A DNA stretch of 41,803 nt from positions 1 through 41,803 of the forward strand of contig DATDBU010000045.1 in the NCBI GenBank assembly GCA_036524675.1, in the 5' to 3' direction. The position numbers and the translations under genes were made by a program. Positions 32,603 through 41,063 of the stretch are shown piece by piece. Under the pieces are notes generated by a model that had not been told where the DNA came from, made no database searches, and was given only the letters and a program-made list of their open reading frames with translations. The DNA is from DATDAW01 sp036524675 (lineage in GTDB: Bacteria > Verrucomicrobiota > Verrucomicrobiia > Chthoniobacterales > DASVRZ01). How positions within the stretch are numbered: position 1 is the first letter of the stretch; every line of letters begins with the position of its first letter.

Positions 32603-33823
32603 TTACGCCGCCGCGCCCAACCCGAATCCTTCGTGGGCCAAATTCGCCGCCTCGACGATACGGTCTTCATCAATGATCACGCTGATTTTAATTTCGCTGG
32701 TCGTGATCATCTGAATGTTGATGCCCCCTTTGCTCAGGAACTCGAAAAGCTTCGCTGCCACGCCGGAATGCGACCGCATACCGATGCCGACGACGCTCAA
32801 TTTTGCGATGCCGCCCTGCGCGTTAAAACCCTTGGCTCCGATCTCCGCGATCACCGGTTTCAGTGTGCTCTCGATTTTTGGCAGTTCGTCCTTGTGAATC
32901 GTGAACGATATATCTGTCGCGCCGCTGATCGAAACATTCTGCACGATCATGTCCACGTTGATGTTCGCGTCGGCGATGGTGGTAAAAATTTTCGCTGCGA
33001 CGCCAGGATGATCTGGCACGTGGCTGATGGTGATTTTGGCCTGGTTCCGATCGACGCTCACGCCGCGAATGACGACATTTTCCATGCTCATGGTTTCTTC
33101 CTTTACGAGGGTGCCGGGATGCTGGTTGAAACTGCTGCGGACTTCGAAGACGACGCCGAATTTTTTGGCGAATTCCACCGAACGCGATTGCATGACCTTG
33201 GATCCCGTGGACGCCATCTCGAGCATTTCATCGTAAGAGATTTCCTCGATTTTTCGTGCTGTCGGCACAATCCGCGGGTCCGCCGTGTAAACGCCATCCA
33301 CATCCGTAAAAATCTGGCAAAGGTCCGCGCCGATCGCTGACGCGAGCGCGATTGCCGTCAAATCCGATCCACCGCGGCCGAGCGTCGTGATATGGCGACT
33401 CGGCGTTTCGCCCTGAAAACCCGCCACGATGCAGATGTTCCCCTTGCTGAGGAAATTGTGAAGCTGGTGCGGCGTGATGTTGGCGATTTTTGCTTTCGTA
33501 TGAAACCCGTCGGTTGTGATGCCCGCCTGTGCGCCGGTAAGAGAAACGGCCTTGCCGCCGAGAGCGTTAATCGCCATGGCTGTAAGCGCAATGGTCGTTT
33601 GTTCGCCTGTCGCAAGAAGGACATCCATCTCGCGTTCCGTCGGATTCGCGGAAACATCGCGGGCGAGTTTGATCAAGCCATCCGTTACTCCCGACATGGC
33701 GGAGACGACAACGACAACGTCATTGCCTTCGCGCTGGGTTGCCAGCACGCGCCGGGCGACATTTTGAATGCGCTCAGTATTGCCGACGGACGTGCCGCCA
33801 AATTTTTGGACGATGAGACTCAC
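32603..33823 (-). CDS. lysC: Aspartate kinase
   Basis: The first enzyme of the aspartate family (Lys, Thr, Met, diaminopimelate), phosphorylating aspartate. The N-terminal IVQKFGGTSVGNTERI is the ATP/substrate motif. LGRGGSDLTAIALASAIGAD and FTDVDGVYTADPRIVPTARK are in the kinase core. The C-terminal half has two ACT domains (DHPGVAAKIFTTIADANINV and SHSGVAAKLFEFLSKGGINI), which bind allosteric inhibitors such as lysine and/or threonine. At 406 residues it is the monofunctional class. It is on the same strand as hom and thrC but 430 bp from thrC. Confidence 0.97.
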   Translation of the reverse strand: MSLIVQKFGGTSVGNTERIQNVARRVLATQREGNDVVVVVSAMSGVTDGLIKLARDVSANPTEREMDVLLATGEQTTIALTAMAINALGGKAVSLTGAQAGITTDGFHTKAKIANITPHQLHNFLSKGNICIVAGFQGETPSRHITTLGRGGSDLTAIALASAIGADLCQIFTDVDGVYTADPRIVPTARKIEEISYDEMLEMASTGSKVMQSRSVEFAKKFGVVFEVRSSFNQHPGTLVKEETMSMENVVIRGVSVDRNQAKITISHVPDHPGVAAKIFTTIADANINVDMIVQNVSISGATDISFTIHKDELPKIESTLKPVIAEIGAKGFNAQGGIAKLSVVGIGMRSHSGVAAKLFEFLSKGGINIQMITTSEIKISVIIDEDRIVEAANLAHEGFGLGAAA

Positions 33824-34254
33824 AGGTGGGGCGCTTACAGAAGCGTCTTTGCGGAGAAAATCAAGCTGGAGCTCGGCGGTTTTTGACCCGCCAGGTTTCT
33901 CCGCACGTGGCGCAGATTTTCAGAAAAGTGTCTCTGCCCGGAGAGGCTTCAAGGAGCGGCGGTTTCCAACCGCTGGGGGGCGATTTGGGCCCATTTTCGG
34001 AGCTCATTCTGTTTTTTGACGATCATCCCCGCTGCGCGGCCCTCGGTTTTTCGGACGCCGTCCGAAAAATCGGTATGCGGTGGAACGCGTTTTTACGGCA
34101 CGGTGAGAGCTATTGATTCGGAGAATTCGGCAGGATTTACTTTTGATTTGATTGCCGGGAAGGCGGTGTCGCGAGCCCGACATCCGATTTTTCGAACGGT
34201 CGTCCAAAAAAATCGGTACACGGGCTGAACATCCTTTTTACGGTGTGGCGAGAA
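33824..34254. other. thrC-lysC intergenic region with hairpins and a degenerate repeat
   Basis: No gene is supported in this 431-bp gap. It holds a short palindromic element (CGGTT-TCC-AACCG at 33960-33972), a strong hairpin (34044-34072), a related weaker hairpin (34184-34216) and a diverged second copy of the thrC 3' end (about 34044-34171), described separately. The lysC promoter should be near 33830-34000. Confidence 0.55.
34044..34072 (-). terminator. Strong hairpin in thrC-lysC gap
   Basis: TTTTTCGGAC (34047-34056), loop GCC and GTCCGAAAAA (34060-34069) form a perfect 10-bp stem, extended by a G-T wobble and two more pairs on each side. Because it starts and ends with T and A runs, it could work as an intrinsic terminator in either direction. 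A related imperfect hairpin is at 34184-34216, close behind the thrC stop. Confidence 0.5.
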
Positions 34255-34293
34255 CTACCCGATCAGGGCTGCGATTTTGGAGAACTCGGCGGG
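34044..34293. repeat. Two diverged copies of the thrC 3' end plus hairpin
   Basis: Copy 1 (about 34044-34171) and copy 2 (about 34184-34318, including the real thrC C-terminus) align at a period of about 140 bp. Shared blocks include CGxTTTTTCGxAC, TTTTTACGG followed by a GAGA-CT block, GGAGAA-TCGGC-GG and TTTGATTG-CGGG. Most mismatches I can see are transitions (A/G or C/T). Read on the minus strand, copy 1 encodes ...PAEFSESIAL..., against PAEFSKIAALIG at the thrC C-terminus. Confidence 0.55.
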
Positions 34294-35346
34294 GACTTGT
34301 TTGATTGGCGGGCAGTGACGCATGACGACGTCCGGGTCTTTCAAGCCGTGGCCTGTGACCGTACAAACGATCCGGCTCTCAGGTTGAATACGGCCACCTT
34401 CCAAAGCTTTGAACAAACCAGCGATTGACGCAGCGCTTGCCGGTTCGACAAAAATGCCTTCGTTGGCGGCGAGCCATTTTTGCCCCGCGAGAATTTCGTC
34501 ATCAGTCACGATGTCGATGAATCCATTTGATTCGGAAATGGCGTTTGCCGCGCCTTTCCAGCTGGCCGGGTTGCCGATGCGGATTGCGGTGGCGACGGTC
34601 TCCGGTTTCTCGATCACCCGATTATTAAATATTGGAGCCGCGCCTTCCGCTTGGAATCCAGCCATTCGCGGCAGAACAGGAGCCCGCCCGATTTTTTGAA
34701 ATTCGCGATAGCCGAGCCAGTAAGCCGTAATGTTCCCAGCATTGCCAACTGGGAGAAAATGCCAATCCGGCGCGGCGCCCAGGTCGTCAACGATCTCAAA
34801 CGCCGCGGTTTTCTGGCCTTCCAGGCGGAATGGATTCACTGAGTTGACGATTGCCACCGTGCTCTGTGCACCAATTTCGCGCACCAGTCGCAGCGCATCG
34901 TCGAAATTCCCTTCGATCGCGATGATTTCCGCTCCGTACATGAACGCCTGAGCCAGTTTTCCCATGGCGATCTTTCCGGCCGGCAACAGCACAAAACACT
35001 TCATTCCGGCCCGGGCGGCATAGGCAGCAGCCGCGGCGGAAGTGTTTCCGGTCGAAGCGCAGATTACCGCGGTCGCTCCGGCTTCCTTCGCCTTGCTGAT
35101 CGCCATTGTCATTCCGCGATCCTTGAAGGATCCCGTCGGATTCAGTCCTTCGTATTTGACGTAAACTTCGCCCTGGGCGCGTTCGCTCAGGCGCGGGGAA
35201 TAAATCAGGGGCGTGGAGCCTTCGTTCAGGGACACGACGGGGGTTGCCTCTGAGACCGGCAAAAATTCGCGGTAACGGGCAATGACCCCTTTGTCATTTT
35301 TCACAACACCTTTGGCGTCGTGCGGATTGGGATTCGAAACACTCAT
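34255..35346 (-). CDS. thrC: Threonine synthase
   Basis: A PLP enzyme that converts O-phosphohomoserine to threonine. The PLP lysine is Lys75 in the NPTGSFKDRGM motif. The ASTGNTSAAAAAYAARAG phosphate-binding loop and PVGNAGNITAYWLGY are conserved. Length from ATG 35346 (MSVSNPNPHD) is 363 residues, matching the shorter bacterial type; the open frame continues upstream into hom but is not coding there. Its ATG overlaps the hom stop as ATGA, so the two are translationally coupled. The C-terminus (PAEFSKIAALIG) is partly duplicated downstream. Confidence 0.97.
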   Translation of the reverse strand: MSVSNPNPHDAKGVVKNDKGVIARYREFLPVSEATPVVSLNEGSTPLIYSPRLSERAQGEVYVKYEGLNPTGSFKDRGMTMAISKAKEAGATAVICASTGNTSAAAAAYAARAGMKCFVLLPAGKIAMGKLAQAFMYGAEIIAIEGNFDDALRLVREIGAQSTVAIVNSVNPFRLEGQKTAAFEIVDDLGAAPDWHFLPVGNAGNITAYWLGYREFQKIGRAPVLPRMAGFQAEGAAPIFNNRVIEKPETVATAIRIGNPASWKGAANAISESNGFIDIVTDDEILAGQKWLAANEGIFVEPASAASIAGLFKALEGGRIQPESRIVCTVTGHGLKDPDVVMRHCPPIKQVPAEFSKIAALIG

Positions 35347-36641
35347 GAAAAAGTCTCCACATGCATCATCACGGGTGGCGCCTTTACGCAGTCGAGCGTC
35401 TCGATTTCCACGAGCGCGGTGCGCATTCGGCCTTCCGGTGCGAGATGAACCATCAAAACCAGGGGCACAGAGCCCGAGCCTTCCGGAGTCTCGGGTTGGA
35501 TCACCGACGAAATGCCAATTTCGTGATTGCCCAAGATGCCCGCGACCTGTGCGAGCACACCCGGGCGATCCTCGACCTGCAATCGCAGATAAAATGAGGA
35601 GACGACCGCCGTGATGTGTTTGCAAGTTCCATATAGACTGTGCGGACGAAACCCGAAGAAGTTCGGCGGTGCCTGCACGGCCACTGCGGCTTCGGCCAGA
35701 TCGCTAATCACCGAGCTCGTTGTCGGATCCTGTCCCGCGCCGCGCCCATAAAACAGGGTGTCGCCAACCACGTCGCCCCGCACAGCAATGGCGTTGAAGG
35801 CGCCTTTCACCGACGCCAGCACATGCGATTTCGGGATGAGCGTCGGATGCACGCGCACCTCGATATTCGCATCGTCGTCGGATTTGATTACCCCTAAAAG
35901 CTTGATCGTATAGCCGAGCTCTGCCGCGAACTGGATATCTGCCGCCATGATCCGCTCGATGCCATCGACAAAAATCTGATCGGTCGAGACCCAGAAACCA
36001 TACGCCAGCGACGCCAGGATGATCGCCTTGTGCGCTGCGTCCCAGCCGTTGATATCCAACGCGGGATCCGCTTCCGCATAGCCCAATTTCTGCGCTTCAG
36101 CCAACGCCTCGGGAAAATCCAGTCCGGCGTCCGCCATCCGTGTGAGGATGTAGTTGCTTGTCCCGTTGATGATGCCGTGGATGGACCGGATGTGATTGCC
36201 GACAAACGCTTCGCGGATCGTTTTAATGATCGGAATCCCGCCTGCGACAGCCGCCTCATAAAAAATCGGCACGCGTTTGGCCGTTGCGGCATTGAAAATT
36301 GCTTCGCCGCGTTCCGCGAGCAGCGCTTTGTTGCCCGTGACGACTATTTTCCTGGCATTGATAGCCGCCATGACGAAATCGAATGCGATATCAATGCCGC
36401 CAATCAGCTCCACAACGACCGCGATCTCCGGATCGTCAATCAGATCGCGCCAATTCGTTGTCAGCAACTCTGCTGGCACTTCGACCTCGCGCGGTTTTGC
36501 CAGGTTGCGCACGGCCACCCTGCGGATGACAAACTCCACGCCGACGCGTTCGCGCAACAGCAAACGGTTGAGCGCCAGGTGCTTAAAGACACCTGCGCCA
36601 ACATTGCCAAGACCGGCGAGACCGATGCCAAGTTGCGTCAT
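35343..36641 (-). CDS. hom: Homoserine dehydrogenase
   Basis: Reduces aspartate semialdehyde to homoserine with NAD(P)H. The Rossmann motif GLAGLGNVGAGVFKHL is at the N-terminus. GGIPIIKTIREAFVGNHIRS and GTSNYILTRMADAGLDFPEA are the catalytic and substrate regions (including the Glu/Asp and Lys conserved in the family). A C-terminal ACT domain (VEDRPGVLAQVAGILGNHEI, near residue 355) suggests feedback by threonine. Length is 432 residues, typical. It is the first gene of the hom-thrC pair; a candidate promoter is listed at 36685-36714. Confidence 0.97.
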   Translation of the reverse strand: MTQLGIGLAGLGNVGAGVFKHLALNRLLLRERVGVEFVIRRVAVRNLAKPREVEVPAELLTTNWRDLIDDPEIAVVVELIGGIDIAFDFVMAAINARKIVVTGNKALLAERGEAIFNAATAKRVPIFYEAAVAGGIPIIKTIREAFVGNHIRSIHGIINGTSNYILTRMADAGLDFPEALAEAQKLGYAEADPALDINGWDAAHKAIILASLAYGFWVSTDQIFVDGIERIMAADIQFAAELGYTIKLLGVIKSDDDANIEVRVHPTLIPKSHVLASVKGAFNAIAVRGDVVGDTLFYGRGAGQDPTTSSVISDLAEAAVAVQAPPNFFGFRPHSLYGTCKHITAVVSSFYLRLQVEDRPGVLAQVAGILGNHEIGISSVIQPETPEGSGSVPLVLMVHLAPEGRMRTALVEIETLDCVKAPPVMMHVETFS

Positions 36642-36684
36642 TTCAAAGGTTTCAAATGTTTAAAGTCAGAGAAAAAGGGCGCGA

Positions 36685-36714
36685 AATATCACCCGAAAAC
36701 AGCCGTGGTGTAAA
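36685..36714 (-). promoter_or_regulatory. Candidate sigma70-like promoter of hom-thrC
   Basis: On the minus strand TTTACA (36714-36709, 5/6 match) is followed after 18 bp by GATATT (36690-36685, 4/6 match), about 45 nt upstream of the hom ATG. This is the only reasonable pair in the gap; no attenuator or leader peptide is evident. Confidence 0.35.
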
Positions 36715-36735
36715 CCCGGAAAGTAAAGAGGGAAC

Positions 36736-36763
36736 GTGATCGGTGATTGGTGAAACGTGATTG
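36736..36763. repeat. Heptamer tandem repeat (GTGATTG-type)
   Basis: Four consecutive units GTGATCG, GTGATTG, GTGAAAC and GTGATTG, then a degenerate GTAAAAA. It lies between hom and the VapC-like gene. It belongs to the same type as the array at 834-861. Confidence 0.6.
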
Positions 36764-36809
36764 GTAAAAACGTGGCGCCTGAGTAGTGAATTCGAAACGG
36801 CTGAGATTC

Positions 36810-37214
36810 CTACGTTTCCGGGAGAATGGTGAATCCAGCCTGGCGAAAATGATGATCGTGCGTGAGCGCTTCTTGAATGCCCCGGCGCTCCATCAATTCG
36901 AAACTCACGCAATCGATCCAATCCCATTCTTTGTCTCGGAATTTTGCGGCGCGCCGCCAACCTGCCTCCAGCAAATCGCCATCGATCAGCACCGACTCGA
37001 TGCGCGGAGAGGCACGGAATCTTTGAATGACATCCAATGCTACCGGTTTGCTGATCCTTTTGGAAATCAGTGAAAAGGCTTCCAGAAAAATACCGAAATG
37101 TGTGACGAAACGTTGGGCGCGCTTGTAGGTATCAAGCGTCCGCTGATGCGAATGATCTCCCCGGTCCGTAATCGCAAAAATTGCACTGGTATCGAGGAAG
37201 ACGGCGCGGCTCAT
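36810..37214 (-). CDS. vapC: PIN-domain ribonuclease toxin, VapC-like
   Basis: A 134-residue PIN-domain protein. The first catalytic Asp is in AVFLDTSAIFAI (Asp8), with a conserved Glu in FLEAFSLI (about 45). The C-terminal acidic cluster is WDWIDCVSFELMERRGIQEA, followed by THDHHFRQAGF, the typical end of VapC toxins. Known VapC proteins cut tRNA or rRNA in the absence of antitoxin. Its start is six bases after the stop of the antitoxin gene, so the pair is an operon. The start is ATG 37214 (MSRAVFLDTS). Confidence 0.88.
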   Translation of the reverse strand: MSRAVFLDTSAIFAITDRGDHSHQRTLDTYKRAQRFVTHFGIFLEAFSLISKRISKPVALDVIQRFRASPRIESVLIDGDLLEAGWRRAAKFRDKEWDWIDCVSFELMERRGIQEALTHDHHFRQAGFTILPET

Positions 37215-37220
37215 TGATAT

Positions 37221-37466
37221 CTATTTTGGTGAACCGTAAAGAATCTCCTCCGCTTTTTCTGCGGTGTCTGTGTGCCCGCTGGCGTATTTTCCAGCAATCT
37301 CAAACACGGGATCGTCTTCGGGTGCGGTGTTGCGAGCCATAGTCTCCATCTTTTCCTGAAGGAGGCTCCGTAGAGCGCTGGAAATCGAACAGCGCCTAAG
37401 CTGCGCTTCCCGTTTGAGAAAAGCGTAGTGGTGATCATCAAGCAGCAATTGAGTTCGGTGCTTCAT
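37221..37466 (-). CDS. vapB: Ribbon-helix-helix antitoxin, VapB-like
   Basis: An 81-residue protein whose N-terminus (MKHRTQLLLDDHHYAFLKRE) has the RHH strand-helix pattern, continuing AQLRRCSISSALRSLLQEKM. The C-terminal 40 residues are acidic and flexible, as in antitoxins that wrap a toxin. It precedes the VapC-like gene by six bases. No ribosome-binding sequence precedes the ATG; instead a -10-like TATGAT lies six bases upstream, so the message may be leaderless. Confidence 0.85.
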   Translation of the reverse strand: MKHRTQLLLDDHHYAFLKREAQLRRCSISSALRSLLQEKMETMARNTAPEDDPVFEIAGKYASGHTDTAEKAEEILYGSPK

Positions 37467-37488
37467 GGTTACATCATACGGTTACATC
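37467..37488 (-). promoter_or_regulatory. Direct repeats overlapping the vapBC -10 element
   Basis: Two identical 9-bp repeats (GGTTACATC on the plus strand, 37467-37475 and 37480-37488) sit immediately upstream of the antitoxin ATG, 13 bp apart. Read on the minus strand, TATGAT (37478-37473) between them is a 5/6 match to a -10 element with the ATG six bases beyond. Repeats spanning the -10 are what an auto-repressing RHH antitoxin would bind. Confidence 0.5.
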
Positions 37489-37641
37489 GCGAGAGAGAAA
37501 GAAACAAATCAGCTTCAGTTAAGGATTCGAATCTGCGTTCATCTGCGGGACCAGCGATTAATGTCTGGAAATTTTGAGCTTCTGTCTTGTTGCGAGGCTG
37601 GTATGTCCTTCGTGCGTCCAATCCGTTTTTCAGAACGATCC

Positions 37642-39981
37642 ATGCCGCGTCCTTCGTTACTCATCGTAAGCCACACGTACCTGGCGCCTGAGAACCGGAA
37701 AAAGGTTCACATGCTGGCGCGGCAGTTTGACGTTACGTGCGCCATTCCGGACAAGCTGGTCACGGCGCTCAACACGGTTCTCGAAGCGGAAAAACTCCCA
37801 GCCGACGAAGGGATCGATCTTCGATCTCTTCCTCTCGTGGGACGCTCGGATCGCACGACACGCTTCCGTCTGCGCGGGCTGGACGGGCTCTTTCGCGAGA
37901 AAGAATTCGACGCCGTGATCGCGGAGGCCGAGCCCTGGTCTGCAATGCGGTGGCAGGCATGGTGGTGGAAACGGCGTCTCCAGCCGGCAGCGCTTTTCGG
38001 TGAGTTTTCCTGGGAGAACGTTCCGAGACCCGGCCTGAAAGGAGCCATTTTTCGCGCCATGTATCGCGCTGCAGCCGCGACGTCCGACTTTGCGATCGCG
38101 GGTAATCATGGGTCCAGGACGTTTTTCCTGGAAGCGGGAATGTCGTCCTCGCGAGTGCTTCTCGCGCCGCAGCTTGGGGTAGACGAAACTCTTTTCACAC
38201 CCGTCAGTGGGGAGACATGCCGTTCACTCCGTCAGCAGGCGGACCTTCCGGTGGATGGATTTCTGATCGGTTTTGCCGGCCGGTTCAGCGCCGAGAAAGG
38301 AGTTCTCGACCTGGTTGCTGCCGTTCAAAAAGTTCGCGAAACTCGGCCAGAGGAGCCGGTTTATCTTGTGCTTCTCGGCAATGGGCCGTTGAAGTCCGAA
38401 CTCGAGAAACTGCACGAGACGCGTCCGTGGCTGCATCTCCTTCCTCCACGCGATCACGACGAAGTCGCCAGCTTCATGCAAATGCTGGATGTGTTCGTCC
38501 TACCCAGCAAACCGCTGACTGATGGCAAAGACCTTTGGGTGGAACAATTCGGCCACGTGCTCATCGAAGCGATGGCGTGTGGAGTCCCTTGTGTGGGATC
38601 TTCCTCCGGCGAAATCCCCGTCGTAATTGGTGAAGACGGAGCGGTTTTTCCTTATAGCGATATCCCGGAGCTTGCTGGAAAACTCGAGTTTTTGCTGGCG
38701 AATCCCTTGGAACGGGAAGCCCTCGCGCAGCGACAGCGGGACCGGGTGCTGAACCGATACACGAACGCTGCGCTCGCAACGATCTGGGGCGATTTCATTC
38801 TCTCCCGCCTGGACGCAGAGCGAAAAAGCGTTCTTTGGGTGGATCCGCACCTTGAATACCGCAGTCCCTCGACGAAACACCTCCTGTACTCCATTCCCAA
38901 GTTGAAAGCCGAAGGCTGGGAAATTCGCGCATGGTGTGCCCGGAACGATGAGCCGGATGAAATGGAAACACGCTACCTGCCAATGCCCAATTGGTTGGGA
39001 CCGTTGCAATTGCAAGGCTTTTTCCTGATTGCCAATGCCTACAAACAGTGGCGCAGGCTGGTACTGGGCCGAAAACCGGCGGCGTTGGTGCACTCGATCG
39101 GCGCCTTTTATCTGGGGGGTGATCTGTGCGCAGTTCACTTCCTGAATGGCGTGTGGTTTCGCAAACAGTTCGAGCTCGGAATCGAAAGCTGGAAGGATAT
39201 TCCGCGTTTGGGATTCACGCTGATGGGCTGGGTGATGGATACACTGCAATTTCGTCACAAAGACTGCCAAGTCTTCCTGCCTGTATCCGAAGGCGTCGCC
39301 GGTGAACTGCGACGACTGGTGCATCCGGAAGCCCGTATCGAAGTTCTGCCCAACAGCTACGATGAAACGCGGTTCAATCCGGAAGTCCGCGGTCGCTGGC
39401 GGGACGGGATGCGAACGGAATTGGGGTATCTGCCGCAACATTTCGTTTTTGTATTTGCAAGTCAGGGACACTATCGGAGGAAAGGTTTCTGGTTGGCAGT
39501 TGAGTCATTGAATCAGGTTCGAAAAAATCATCCTGATATCCGTTTCCTCGTCGTCGGCGGTTCGCCCGAACGTCTGGCCGAACTGCGTCAGAAACTGACG
39601 GTCGTGGCGCCCGACTGGCAGAATTGGATTTATCTGGCAGGCAGCCAGTCTGAACCGGAAAAATACCTGGCTGCCGCCGATGCGTTCCTCTTTCCGTCGT
39701 ATTTCGAGGCCTTCTGCCTCGCGGAGATCGAAGCCGCCGCGTGCGGCCTGCCGTTACTCCTCACCCCACACCATGGCTCCGAAATGATCCTGCAAGATGG
39801 CGTGAATGGACTGAGGTTATCTTCAGAGCCGACTGCCATGGCTCGGCAGATTGGGGGTCTTTTGGAAAAACCGTTGCCATCTATCAGTGCCGGGAGCGGG
39901 CAGGGATTAACCCGGACGGCATACGCGTCGAAAATGGAGCTCACCTACGCCAGAAGCCTCCGTCCTGGCGAGACGCTGTGA
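37642..39981 (+). CDS. Fused double GT4 glycosyltransferase
   Basis: A 779-residue protein made of two GT-B glycosyltransferase family 4 modules in tandem. Module 1 (about 1-390) starts PRPSLLIVSHTYLAPENRKK, has the donor-binding FAGRFSAEKGVLDLVAAV and ends with EQFGHVLIEAMACGVPCV. Module 2 (about 395-779) starts KSVLWVDPHLEYRSPSTKHL and contains FVFASQGHYRRKGFWLAVES and YFEAFCLAEIEAAACGLPLL. Each has its own E-x7-E type motif, so both may be active. I use ATG 37642; ATG 37603, with GAGG eight bases upstream, is equally possible. It probably builds a surface polysaccharide with its convergent neighbours. Confidence 0.88.
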   Translation: MPRPSLLIVSHTYLAPENRKKVHMLARQFDVTCAIPDKLVTALNTVLEAEKLPADEGIDLRSLPLVGRSDRTTRFRLRGLDGLFREKEFDAVIAEAEPWSAMRWQAWWWKRRLQPAALFGEFSWENVPRPGLKGAIFRAMYRAAAATSDFAIAGNHGSRTFFLEAGMSSSRVLLAPQLGVDETLFTPVSGETCRSLRQQADLPVDGFLIGFAGRFSAEKGVLDLVAAVQKVRETRPEEPVYLVLLGNGPLKSELEKLHETRPWLHLLPPRDHDEVASFMQMLDVFVLPSKPLTDGKDLWVEQFGHVLIEAMACGVPCVGSSSGEIPVVIGEDGAVFPYSDIPELAGKLEFLLANPLEREALAQRQRDRVLNRYTNAALATIWGDFILSRLDAERKSVLWVDPHLEYRSPSTKHLLYSIPKLKAEGWEIRAWCARNDEPDEMETRYLPMPNWLGPLQLQGFFLIANAYKQWRRLVLGRKPAALVHSIGAFYLGGDLCAVHFLNGVWFRKQFELGIESWKDIPRLGFTLMGWVMDTLQFRHKDCQVFLPVSEGVAGELRRLVHPEARIEVLPNSYDETRFNPEVRGRWRDGMRTELGYLPQHFVFVFASQGHYRRKGFWLAVESLNQVRKNHPDIRFLVVGGSPERLAELRQKLTVVAPDWQNWIYLAGSQSEPEKYLAAADAFLFPSYFEAFCLAEIEAAACGLPLLLTPHHGSEMILQDGVNGLRLSSEPTAMARQIGGLLEKPLPSISAGSGQGLTRTAYASKMELTYARSLRPGETL

Positions 39982-39991
39982 GGGAATCTGT

Positions 39992-41038
39992 CTAACCAAT
40001 GCAGCTGCGGGATTGTCTTTTCACGGCGGACTGCATCAACTCCAGATAGCGACCGGCAACTTCGGCAAGCGTTTGTTTTTTTAGATACTCAGATACGCCG
40101 GCAGTCCGCATGGAATCGCCTCTCAAGGCCTTGCGGAGTCCTTCATGCAGCGCATCCGCATCCCCGGCCTTAACCAATCGAATGAATCCGCCCCCCGTCT
40201 CCGCAACGCCCCCAATGTCGGATGCTACAACCTCACATCCGCAGGCGAGCGCTTCGAGCAAAGTGAGCGGCGAGGCCTCCAACCAGACTGGTAGCGTCGG
40301 GAAAGCCAATACCCGCGCGCGTTGCATCCACTTGGCAACTTGACGGGGCTCCGCTTTTCCTGCCAATGTGACGACTTCAGAAAGACCGCTTTGTTTCACT
40401 CGAGCATCCAGTTCGGCGAGCGCCGGCCCAGCGCCAATATACCTAGCGTTTTGCACCAACCCTTCGTCTGCGAGACGCCGCAAAACTTCGATCAGCACGA
40501 GAACTCCCTTGTCCTCATTTATCCTACCAACAAACAGAACATCGACATCCCGGCCACCTGTTTCCGGCTGTGATCGAAAAACGGTGGGATCATAGGGGTT
40601 CAGAATGGAACTGCCAGGCCCTCCCCATGAATCCAGTACATACCGGCTGACCCCGATTGGATGTCCGAATTGGAGGGATGCGCGTTGCAGGAACCGGAGA
40701 ACCGCATCTTTTTTCGTTAACCCTTTCAGAGTGTATCCGATATGGAGCGTCGGGAACCACGGTTTTCCTTTCAGCAAAAACGGCCAGACGTCCTGCAAGG
40801 AAGGTTCGACTTGAAGGACTGCATCGGCCCAATCGGCTACTGTGATCATCGTTTCCCACGACGGGCATCTGAATACGGTGAAGGGGAGGTCGGCATCGCG
40901 TGCGTCCGCTTCACGGGTGCGTGTTGCCAGCTTTACCTGGTGTCCCAGCCTGGAAAACTCAGAGGCCAGCATGGACACGTATTGAATAGTCCCTCCCAAC
41001 GCGGGGAGATACTGGCGAGCAGTAATAACTATTCGCAT
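39992..41038 (-). CDS. Glycosyltransferase family 4
   Basis: A 348-residue GT4 enzyme. The start is ATG 41038 (MRIVITARQYLPALGGTIQY), which has the G-G-x-x-x-Y/H acceptor-loop of GT4; the open frame continues upstream over the methyltransferase gene but in the wrong frame. The donor-binding region VLFVGRINEDKGVLVLIEVL and the E-x7-E motif in WLEASPLTLLEALACGCEVV are clear. A sugar-nucleotide-dependent retaining glycosyltransferase of a cell-surface polysaccharide. It lies 25 bp downstream of the FkbM gene, as one transcript, and ends 10 bp from the stop of the double GT gene. Confidence 0.92.
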   Translation of the reverse strand: MRIVITARQYLPALGGTIQYVSMLASEFSRLGHQVKLATRTREADARDADLPFTVFRCPSWETMITVADWADAVLQVEPSLQDVWPFLLKGKPWFPTLHIGYTLKGLTKKDAVLRFLQRASLQFGHPIGVSRYVLDSWGGPGSSILNPYDPTVFRSQPETGGRDVDVLFVGRINEDKGVLVLIEVLRRLADEGLVQNARYIGAGPALAELDARVKQSGLSEVVTLAGKAEPRQVAKWMQRARVLAFPTLPVWLEASPLTLLEALACGCEVVASDIGGVAETGGGFIRLVKAGDADALHEGLRKALRGDSMRTAGVSEYLKKQTLAEVAGRYLELMQSAVKRQSRSCIG

Positions 41039-41063
41039 GCCCAGTTTCGGCTTTTCGAAGTAA

